From DASXIW01 sp036497785 (GTDB lineage Bacteria > Pseudomonadota > Alphaproteobacteria > Acetobacterales > Acetobacteraceae): 5,039 bases of DNA. A model generated the notes under the pieces. It made no database searches. It was given only the letters and a program-made list of their open reading frames with translations, and had not been told where the DNA came from. How positions within the stretch are numbered: the stretch's first letter is position 1; each line of letters opens with the position of its first letter. The stretch lies in the NCBI GenBank assembly GCA_036497785.1, contig DASXIW010000066.1, forward strand, positions 1 through 5,039, given 5' to 3'. The position numbers were made by a program, and so were the translations under genes. Below, one piece after another: positions 1 through 5,039 of the stretch.

Positions 1-1174
1 GCAGGGCCGTGGTCAGCAACATCGTGGTCGATACCGCCGTACCATAGGCGCCCGCCAACCTGTCGGAGCTGCCGAAGCTGATGGCCAGCAGCACGGTCGC
101 GGCCATCATCACCCAGTTCACCAAGGGCACGTAGATCTGGCCATATTCCTCGGCGCTGGTCTGGCGGATCTTCATGCCGGGCAGCCAGCCAAGCTGCATC
201 GCCTGACGGGTCAATGAAAAGGCCCCGGTGATGATCGCCTGGCTGGCGATGATGGTGGCGACCGTCGCCAGCCCGACCAGCGGGTAGATCGCCCAGGATG
301 GCGCCAGCAGGAAGAACGGGTTGTCCGTGGTGTTTGGCTGGTCCAGCAGCAGCGCGGTTTGGCCCGCATAGCTGAGCAGCAGCGCCGGCAACACCACGCC
401 GTACCACGAGACGCGAATCGGCGAGCGGCCGATATGGCCCATATCGGCATACAGCGCCTCGCCACCGGTGATGGCGAGGAACACGGCGCCGAGAACCACA
501 AAGCTGCCCCAGCCGTGATGCGCCAGGAATGTGACCGCGTGGCGCGGATCGATGGCCAGCAGCACCCTGGGCTGGTGGACCACGCCGGCGATGCCCAGCA
601 CGGCGATCACCGCGAACCACAGCAGCATGACCGGCCCGAACACCTTGCCGATCCGCGCCGTGCCCAGCGTCTGGCTGGCGAACAGCACCAGCAGGATCAG
701 GACGGCCGCCGGCAGCACATAGGGGGTGAGGGCGGATGTGGCGACTTTCACGCCCTCCAGCGCGCTCAGCACGGAAATAGCGGGCGTGATGACGCCGTCG
801 CCATACAACAGCGCCGCGCCGAACAGGCCGAAATACACCAGCAAGCGGGCTGACCCACCGCGCGATCCGCCGACCATCGACATCAGCGCGAGGATGCCGC
901 CCTCGCCGTGATTGTCCGCGCGCATCACGAAGACGCAATATTTCAACGAAATCGTAATCAACAGCGTCCAGAGGATCAGCGACAGGATGCCCATGGCGTC
1001 CGCGCCGTCGATATGTCCGCCGGTCGAGCCGACCATCGTCTGCATCGTGTAAAGCGGGCTGGTGCCGAGATCGCCGTAGACGATGCCCAGCGCGGCCAGG
1101 GAAGCGGCCTTGGTGAACGGCTTGTCGTCACGGGCGGCGTGGCCGCCGGGGTGGATCGCGGTGGCCTGCGCCAT
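1..1174 (-). CDS. kup: Kup-family low-affinity potassium uptake protein, N-terminal 391 residues (3' end beyond the window)
   Basis: Potassium transporter of the KUP/HAK/KT family, an inner-membrane K+/H+ symporter with an APC-superfamily fold. The reverse strand reads from ATG at 1174 to the left edge without a stop, giving 391 residues; E. coli Kup has 622, so roughly the last 230–240, including the cytosolic C-terminal domain, are missing. Family signatures, seen directly: GIVYGDLGTSPLY (30–42) in TM1, RADNHGEGG (85–93), YGDGVITPAISVLSA (124–138), ITGGEALYADMGHIG (235–249), SQAIITGAFSLTRQA (311–325) and GQIYVPLVNW (345–354). Residues aligning with the E. coli K+-site acidic residues D23, E116 and E229 are D35, D126 and E239. 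About ten hydrophobic segments fit the TM1–TM10 region. The start is supported by AAGGAG ten bases upstream and by the position of the TM1 motif. It is divergent from rsmB. Family assignment is near certain; the 3' part cannot be judged here. Confidence 0.97.
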   Translation of the reverse strand, partial: MAQATAIHPGGHAARDDKPFTKAASLAALGIVYGDLGTSPLYTMQTMVGSTGGHIDGADAMGILSLILWTLLITISLKYCVFVMRADNHGEGGILALMSMVGGSRGGSARLLVYFGLFGAALLYGDGVITPAISVLSALEGVKVATSALTPYVLPAAVLILLVLFASQTLGTARIGKVFGPVMLLWFAVIAVLGIAGVVHQPRVLLAIDPRHAVTFLAHHGWGSFVVLGAVFLAITGGEALYADMGHIGRSPIRVSWYGVVLPALLLSYAGQTALLLDQPNTTDNPFFLLAPSWAIYPLVGLATVATIIASQAIITGAFSLTRQAMQLGWLPGMKIRQTSAEEYGQIYVPLVNWVMMAATVLLAISFGSSDRLAGAYGTAVSTTMLLTTAL

Positions 1175-1254
1175 GTGGTCGATTCTCCTTGCCGAACAAC
1201 ATCGTATCACGGTCCCCGCAAGCCGCGCACTGGCGCGGGCGGCCGGGACGGCGC
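1175..1254. other. Intergenic region between divergent kup and rsmB
   Basis: These 80 bases separate two genes read outward, so promoters in both directions should lie here or inside the 5' ends of the genes. I find no convincing pair of -35 and -10 boxes with normal spacing on either strand. A TACGAT on the reverse strand around 1201–1206 resembles a -10 box, but has no -35 partner at 16–18 bases. No inverted repeat or terminator is visible. Apart from the kup ribosome-binding site, nothing here can be named. Confidence 0.5.
1185..1190 (-). promoter_or_regulatory. Shine-Dalgarno of kup
   Basis: The reverse strand reads AAGGAG ten bases before the kup ATG, a close match to the anti-Shine-Dalgarno complement. 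It is the strongest ribosome-binding site in the window and fixes the kup start. A TTG at 1189–1191 that would extend rsmB upstream lies over this site, which is one reason to disfavour that longer start. Confidence 0.8.
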
Positions 1255-2535
1255 ATGAAACGGCCCGAAATGCCGATCCATAACGACCAGATAGTGATGA
1301 TCGATCCCACACGCGACGCCGCCTTCGATCTGCTTTCCGCCGTGCTCGACCGGCACCGGCCATTGGAGGAGGCGCTGGACGGCCTGTCCCGGCTGGATGC
1401 GCGCGACCGTGCCGCCGGCCATAGGTTGGCCGCCGCCGTGCTGCGGCGCATGGGGTCGCTGGACGCGGCGCTGGAGCCGTTCCTGAAAAAGGCGCCCCCG
1501 GTGCCGGTGCGGCATATCCTGCGCATCGGCGCGGCCGGGCTGTTGCTGCTCGATACGCCTGCCCATGCCGCCGTCGCGACCGCCGTGGCACAGGCGCGCA
1601 GCCGCAAGCTGGTGGCGTTTTGCCCGCTGGTGAACGCTGTGCTGCGCCGCTTGGCCGAGGCTGGTCCGGCGGCGCTGGAAGGGTTGGACGGGCCGCGTCT
1701 GGACACGCCGCCCTGGCTGTGGACAGCTTGGGGCGGCCAGGCCCGCGCCATCGCCGAAGCCCATTTGCACGAGGCGCCGCTGGACCTGACCGTGAAGCCC
1801 GGCGAAACCCCGCCGCCGGGGGGCGAGGCGCTGCCCACCGGATCATGGCGTTACCCGCCCGGCACCCGCGTGCCGGGTCTGCCCGGCTTCGACGCCGGCG
1901 CCTTCTGGGTGCAGGACGCCGCCGCCGCCCTGCCGGCACAGCTTCTCGCCGCCCGGCCGGGTGAGCTGGTCGCCGATCTCTGTGCCGCGCCGGGGGGCAA
2001 GACCGCCCAGCTCGCCGCCGCGGGGGCGCAGGTGATCGCGGTCGAGCGCGATGCCTCCCGGCTGGCGCGGCTGCGGGAAAATCTCGCGCGGCTGCTTCTG
2101 TCCGCGGAGACGGTGCTGGGTGACGCCGCTGAGTGGCATCCGCCCGGCCCACTGGATGCGGTGCTGCTGGACGCGCCGTGCAGCGCCACCGGCACGATCC
2201 GGCGACACCCGGATGTCGCCCATCTGAAGCGCTCTGGCGACATCGCCGCCCTCGCGGCCGGCCAGGACCGGCTGATCGAGGCGGCCTGTGCCATCCTCAA
2301 GCCGGGCGGTCGACTGGTCTATGCCGTGTGTTCTTTGCAGCCGGAGGAGGGGCCGCAGCGCGTCCAAGCCGCTCTCGAAAAATTGCGCCTGCGCGCCGAG
2401 CCGTTCACCCCGGCCGAACTGGCCGGCCTGCCGGAGGCGCTGACGCCGGAGGGTTGGATTCGCACAAGTCCGGCCATGTGGGGCGCGCGCGGCGGTATGG
2501 ATGGGTTTTTCGTTGCCAGGGCGATCAGGACATGA
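1255..2535 (+). CDS. rsmB: 16S rRNA (cytosine967-C5)-methyltransferase RsmB (Sun/Fmu)
   Basis: SAM-dependent enzyme that makes m5C967 in 16S rRNA, acting in the cytoplasm on free rRNA or the small subunit. From ATG 1255 it has 426 residues (E. coli RsmB 429). The N-terminal NusB-like RNA-binding domain spans about 15–135, with VRHILRIGAAGLLLLD (85–100) and VNAVLRR (126–132). The Rossmann methyltransferase domain follows: SAM-binding DLCAAPGGK (241–249), acidic VERD (263–266), GDA (289–291), LLDAPCS with Cys309, and VYAVCSLQPEEG with Cys359. The 50-residue spacing between these cysteines equals that of E. coli C325 and C375, the motif IV and motif VI cysteines; C359 should be the nucleophile. 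Function is therefore well supported. The start is less certain: TTG 1189, ATG 1270, GTG 1294 and ATG 1297 are in frame, and none has a strong Shine-Dalgarno. It is probably the first gene of the unit with rpe and the heparinase-like gene. Confidence 0.95.
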   Translation: MKRPEMPIHNDQIVMIDPTRDAAFDLLSAVLDRHRPLEEALDGLSRLDARDRAAGHRLAAAVLRRMGSLDAALEPFLKKAPPVPVRHILRIGAAGLLLLDTPAHAAVATAVAQARSRKLVAFCPLVNAVLRRLAEAGPAALEGLDGPRLDTPPWLWTAWGGQARAIAEAHLHEAPLDLTVKPGETPPPGGEALPTGSWRYPPGTRVPGLPGFDAGAFWVQDAAAALPAQLLAARPGELVADLCAAPGGKTAQLAAAGAQVIAVERDASRLARLRENLARLLLSAETVLGDAAEWHPPGPLDAVLLDAPCSATGTIRRHPDVAHLKRSGDIAALAAGQDRLIEAACAILKPGGRLVYAVCSLQPEEGPQRVQAALEKLRLRAEPFTPAELAGLPEALTPEGWIRTSPAMWGARGGMDGFFVARAIRT

Positions 2536-2570
2536 CGCCTCGCTTGTGTCGGCCGGAGTCTCACGTCTAG
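2532..2570 (+). CDS. Possible 12-codon coupling mini-ORF between rsmB and rpe
   Basis: An ATG at 2532 shares an ATGA with the rsmB stop and opens a 12-residue frame (MTPRLCRPESHV) ending at TAG 2568–2570, nine bases before the rpe ATG. AGGG at 2518–2521 lies ten bases upstream. The frame is the same as that of rpe, with only three sense codons between the amber stop and the rpe start. It could carry ribosomes across the 44-base gap to rpe, which lacks a good Shine-Dalgarno of its own. It could equally be chance, or the remnant of a longer rpe 5' end. No function is claimed for the peptide. Confidence 0.25.
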   Translation: MTPRLCRPESHV

Positions 2571-2579
2571 AAACATGCG

Positions 2580-3257
2580 ATGTCTGTCACAGCCGTCACT
2601 TCCCGGATACCGCGGCTCGTCGTCGCGCCCAGCCTGCTTGCCGCCGATTTCGGCCGGTTGAAGGATGAGGCCTGCGCCGTCGAGGCGGCCGGCGCGGATT
2701 GGCTGCATCTGGACGTGATGGACGGCCATTTCGTGCCGAACATCTCGTTCGGGCCGCCGGTGCTCAAGGCACTGCGTCCGCATCTGCGTCTGCCCTTCGA
2801 TGTGCATCTGATGATTGCCCCGGTCGATCCGTACATCCCCGCCTTCGCCGAGGCGGGGGCCGACCATATGAGCATCCACCCCGAGGCCGGGCCGCATCTG
2901 CACCGCTCACTGCAGCTGATCCGCTCATTGGGCAAGAAGGCCGGGGTGGCGCTGAATCCCGCCACCCCGATCGAAACGGTGCAGTGGGTGCTGGACCTGA
3001 TCGACGTCGTCATGGTGATGACGGTCAATCCCGGATTCGGTGGCCAGGCGTTCCTCGATGACCAGCTGTCCAAGATCGCCGCCGTGCGCGCGCTGATCGG
3101 CAACCGGCCGATCGCCCTGCAGGTGGATGGCGGGATCAACGCCCACACCGCGGCGCGCGCGGTGGCGGCCGGCGCCGACACGCTGGTGGCCGGCACCGCC
3201 GTGTTCGGGGCAGCGGATTACCGCCAGGCCATCGACGCTTTGCGGGACGCAGCATGA
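2580..3257 (+). CDS. rpe: Ribulose-phosphate 3-epimerase
   Basis: Interconverts D-ribulose 5-phosphate and D-xylulose 5-phosphate in the pentose-phosphate pathway, and in the Calvin cycle where present; a cytoplasmic, metal-dependent TIM barrel. The 225 residues match the family's length of about 220–230. Visible features: APSLLAADF (16–24) with Ser18, HLDVMDGHFVPN (43–54), DVHLM (74–78), NPGFGGQ (150–156), QVDGGI (181–186) and AGTAVF (204–209). The expected metal ligands are H43, D45, H76 and D183; D45 and D183 are also the acid/base pair. The glycine-rich loops near 153–155, 184–185 and 204–206 should hold the substrate phosphate. All expected residues are present, so it should be active. 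ATG 2580 is the only reasonable start, because an in-frame TAG lies at 2568–2570. The Shine-Dalgarno is poor (GGAG at 2555–2558 is about 21 bases away), which suggests translation coupled to rsmB. The stop overlaps the next start in ATGA. Confidence 0.97.
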   Translation: MSVTAVTSRIPRLVVAPSLLAADFGRLKDEACAVEAAGADWLHLDVMDGHFVPNISFGPPVLKALRPHLRLPFDVHLMIAPVDPYIPAFAEAGADHMSIHPEAGPHLHRSLQLIRSLGKKAGVALNPATPIETVQWVLDLIDVVMVMTVNPGFGGQAFLDDQLSKIAAVRALIGNRPIALQVDGGINAHTAARAVAAGADTLVAGTAVFGAADYRQAIDALRDAA

Positions 3258-4855
3258 TGTCGCCCGCCCCCGGAAGCTGGCTGCGCGATGCCCGCCGGCG
3301 CCTCGCCCGGCTGCCCAGCCTGCGCATGACCCGCGTGCCGGACGCGCCGGCGCAGCCGGTGCGCGACCCATGGCCGGGTGATCCCGGACGCGGCGCCAAC
3401 CTGCTGAAAGGCGAGCTGGAACTGGCCGGCACCGTTGCCATGCTGCGCCCGGGCGCGTTTACCGGCCCCGATGCTCCGCCTGCGATGCGCGCGCTGGCGC
3501 ATGGCTTCACCTGGCTGCGTGACCTGCGCGCGCTGGGCACCGACCCGGCGCGGCTGCGCGGCCGCGCCTTGGTGGGGGAATGGATCGCGAGCCCCATGCT
3601 GGACCAGATGGCGCAGCGGCCCGACGTTGCCGGGGCGCGCATCGCCGCCTGGCTTGGCCATTACGATTTCTTCGCCGCCAGTGCCGACGATCATTTCCGC
3701 CAGCGGCTGATGGGCCGGCTGGTGGCAGATGCGCGCCACCTCGCCGCCTCGCTGCCGCCGGAGGAAATGGATGCCCGGGCGCTGACCGCGCTGAAGGGCC
3801 TGATCGCCGCGGCCGTGGCGCTGCCCGACCACGCCGCGTTCCTGACCCGTGCGCTGCGGGTGCTGCCGCAGGAGATTGGCCGCCAGATTCTTCCCGATGG
3901 CTGCCATTGCGAGCGTAGCCCTGCCCAGCAACTGGCCGTGCTGCAGGATCTGACGGAAATCCGTGCGCTGCTGCAGGCCGCCCAGGCGCAGCCGCCCGCC
4001 GCCCTGGCGCTGGCCATCGAGCGGGTGGCGCCGGCGCTGCGCACGCTGCGCCATGCCGATGGCGGCCTTGCGCTGTTCAACGGCAGCAAGGAGGAATCCT
4101 CCTCGCTGATCGACCTCGCGCTAGCCCAGGCCGGCCGCGCCAGCCGGCCGCCCTCCGCCCTGAGCGAAGGGGGATTTCATCGTCTCCAGGCCGGACGCAG
4201 CGTGCTGATCATGGATTGCGGCGCGCCGCCGCCCGCCAAGATCGACCGTTTCGCCCATGCCGGCGCCCTGTCCTTCGAGCTGTCCATCGGCCGTGAGCGG
4301 CTGATCGTCAATTGCGGCGCCGCGCCAGCCGCCATGGGCGAATGGCATGATGCCTGCCGCAGCACCGCCGCACATTCCACGCTGATCATCGCCGACACCA
4401 ACTCCTCCGAGCTGCGCCCGGACGGGCTTGGCCGGAGGCCGGAAAATGTCGAGGTGCAGCGCCAGGAGGCGAATGGCGCGCATTGGCTGGATGCCAGCCA
4501 TGATGGCTGGCGCCGGCCGTTCGGGGCCGTACACCGGCGGCGCCTGTATATGTCCGAAAGCGGCGAGGACATTCGCGGCGAGGACGCGGTGGAGGCAAGC
4601 TCCCCCCAACCCTACACTGTGCGCTTCCACCTGCATCCCGGCGTGGACGCCAGCGTGCAGCAGGACGGCGAGGCGGTGCTGCTGCGCCTGCCCGGGGGAG
4701 GCGGCTGGCGACTGCGCGCGGACGGCGCGCTGATCAGCCTGGAAGAGAGCATCTATCTCGGCGGCGTTGAGCCGCGCCGGGGCGAACAGGTGGTGCTAAC
4801 CGGCTATCAGGATGGGCCGCAACAGGTGAAATGGGCGATCACCAAGGTCGGGTGA
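3254..4855 (+). CDS. Heparinase II/III family protein, non-secreted type
   Basis: A 533-residue protein with the two-part layout of the heparinase II/III-like group: a helical (alpha/alpha toroid-like) first half to about residue 290 and a beta-rich second half from about 307. Features seen: LPDGCHCERSPAQQ (213–226), FNGSKEE (275–281), AGALSFEL (336–343), RSTAAHSTL (369–377) followed by DTNSSE (381–386), HDGW (416–419), HRRRLYM (427–433), FHLHPGVDAS (458–467), GWRLRADGA (484–492) and EESIYLGG (497–504). Secreted relatives are lyases of uronate-containing polysaccharides. Here the N-terminus is basic and has no hydrophobic signal core, so the protein is probably cytoplasmic and its substrate is unknown. 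H218, H374 and H427 are candidates for functional residues, by inference only. The start overlaps the rpe stop (ATGA), and GGGA at 3244–3247 is well spaced; a second ATG at 3257 would shorten the protein by one residue. Family placement is firm; activity is not shown. Confidence 0.9.
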   Translation: MMSPAPGSWLRDARRRLARLPSLRMTRVPDAPAQPVRDPWPGDPGRGANLLKGELELAGTVAMLRPGAFTGPDAPPAMRALAHGFTWLRDLRALGTDPARLRGRALVGEWIASPMLDQMAQRPDVAGARIAAWLGHYDFFAASADDHFRQRLMGRLVADARHLAASLPPEEMDARALTALKGLIAAAVALPDHAAFLTRALRVLPQEIGRQILPDGCHCERSPAQQLAVLQDLTEIRALLQAAQAQPPAALALAIERVAPALRTLRHADGGLALFNGSKEESSSLIDLALAQAGRASRPPSALSEGGFHRLQAGRSVLIMDCGAPPPAKIDRFAHAGALSFELSIGRERLIVNCGAAPAAMGEWHDACRSTAAHSTLIIADTNSSELRPDGLGRRPENVEVQRQEANGAHWLDASHDGWRRPFGAVHRRRLYMSESGEDIRGEDAVEASSPQPYTVRFHLHPGVDASVQQDGEAVLLRLPGGGGWRLRADGALISLEESIYLGGVEPRRGEQVVLTGYQDGPQQVKWAITKVG

Positions 4856-4882
4856 GCGCGGTCATCAAGGGTTAAGGCTTTC

Positions 4883-4915
4883 GCCCCCAGGATGCGGCCT
4901 TCCGCAATTGGGGGT
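4883..4915 (+). promoter_or_regulatory. Two-tier hairpin covering the ribosome-binding site of the last ORF
   Basis: CCCCCA (4884–4889) can pair with TGGGGG (4909–4914), with a G·U closing pair at 4883/4915. Inside, TGCGG (4893–4897) pairs with CCGCA (4902–4906) around a CCTT loop; a small internal loop separates the two stems. The 3' arm is the only Shine-Dalgarno-like stretch (GGGGG, 4910–4914) before the ATG at 4920, so folding would hide it. There is no T-run after the stem (TCAAAA follows), so this is not a canonical Rho-independent terminator for the upstream unit. It may restrict translation of the next gene, may stabilise the 3' end of the upstream message, or may be incidental in GC-rich DNA. 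Confidence 0.45.
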
Positions 4916-4919
4916 CAAA

Positions 4920-5039
4920 ATGACGACGCAGCCGCATCTCGTCGTCGCCACGCCCTGTTTTGGCGGCATGGTGAGCCAGCGCTACATGCAATCCACCATC
5001 GCGCTGCTGTTGTACGGCACGCTGACTGGCATGGCCGTT
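4920..5039 (+). CDS. Partial ORF, possibly glycosyltransferase-like (N-terminal 40 residues only)
   Basis: An open frame from ATG 4920 to the right edge with no stop. It begins LVVATPCFGGMVSQRYMQS (residues 7–25). A beta-strand-like LVVATP followed by C-F-G-G-M and a helix with RYMQS resembles, from memory, the opening of small glycosyltransferase-like proteins with ATPCYGG-type N-termini; this is a weak match from 40 residues. GGGGG (4910–4914) lies five bases before the ATG, and a TTG at 4908 is a less likely start. The gene is 64 bases downstream of the heparinase-like gene on the same strand and could be in the same transcript or have its own control through the hairpin. It is not the start of purH, which I would have expected here. 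That it is coding is likely; the function is a guess. Confidence 0.55.
   Translation, partial: MTTQPHLVVATPCFGGMVSQRYMQSTIALLLYGTLTGMAV

Noticed and set aside
359..853. A 164-residue open frame on the plus strand inside the kup region
   Set aside because: It is His/Gln/Arg/Asp-rich and antisense to a continuous Kup reading frame that carries all the family signatures.
1189..1210. Possible rsmB promoter with TTGCCG as -35 and TATCAC as -10
   Set aside because: The spacing is only about 10 bases, and both boxes are weak matches.
1128..1838. A 236-residue open frame on the minus strand across the 5' half of rsmB and into kup
   Set aside because: It is Ser/Arg/Ala-rich without motifs and overlaps both the NusB-like domain of rsmB and the kup start; it is a compositional shadow.
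1843..2367. A 174-residue minus-strand open frame within rsmB
   Set aside because: It lies entirely antisense to the conserved SAM-binding and catalytic motifs and shows no motif or ribosome-binding site of its own.
3218..4054. A 278-residue open frame on the minus strand, antisense to the heparinase-like gene
   Set aside because: It is Arg/Gln/Gly/His-rich, low-complexity protein typical of the antisense frame of a GC-rich gene, it has no recognisable motif, and the opposite strand encodes a protein with clear family motifs.
4883..4920. Rho-independent terminator for the rsmB–rpe–heparinase-like unit
   Set aside because: The stem is GC-rich but is followed by TCAAAA and a start codon, not a T-run, so it was recorded as a possible translational element instead.
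1..5039. Search for mobile elements, CRISPR repeats, tRNA genes, defence genes or a novel multi-gene system
   Set aside because: No transposase, integrase, terminal repeats, regularly spaced repeats or cloverleaf-like sequence was recognised by eye; the genes are mainly chromosomal housekeeping types.

Overview
This window comes from a GC-rich bacterial chromosome, most likely an alphaproteobacterium and possibly the Acetobacteraceae/Rhodospirillales. The evidence is the strong G/C bias at third codon positions, the protein-level features, and the gene set rsmB–rpe–heparinase-II/III-like. I recall rRNA methyltransferase, epimerase and heparinase-like genes sitting next to purH in many alphaproteobacterial genomes. 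The taxonomic call is inference; no rRNA or other phylogenetic marker is present.

Layout. (1) Positions 1–1174, minus strand: the N-terminal 391 codons of a Kup (KUP/HAK/KT) potassium uptake protein, whose 3' part lies beyond the left edge. (2) Positions 1175–1254: a short intergenic stretch between divergent genes, holding the kup Shine-Dalgarno. (3) Positions 1255–2535, plus: rsmB, the 16S rRNA m5C967 methyltransferase, with an N-terminal NusB-like RNA-binding domain and both signature cysteines. (4) Positions 2536–2579: a 44-nt gap, bridged by a 12-codon mini-ORF that starts in an ATGA overlap with the rsmB stop and ends in an amber codon in frame with rpe. (5) Positions 2580–3257, plus: rpe, a complete ribulose-phosphate 3-epimerase. 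(6) Positions 3254–4855, plus: a heparinase II/III family protein without a signal peptide, joined to rpe by an ATGA overlap. (7) Positions 4856–4919: a spacer with a two-tier hairpin whose 3' arm contains the ribosome-binding site of the next gene. (8) Positions 4920–5039, plus: the first 40 codons of an unfinished ORF, tentatively glycosyltransferase-like.

rsmB, rpe and the heparinase-like gene look like one co-transcribed, translationally coupled unit. It combines ribosome modification, the pentose-phosphate/Calvin-cycle epimerase step and a polysaccharide-lyase-like protein of unknown substrate. kup is read the other way and is functionally unrelated. I see no transposase, tRNA, rRNA, CRISPR array or prophage signal. 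Most of the window is ordinary housekeeping sequence. The points worth a second look are the rsmB–rpe junction, the hairpin before the last ORF, the non-secreted heparinase-like protein, and the apparent absence of purH directly downstream.
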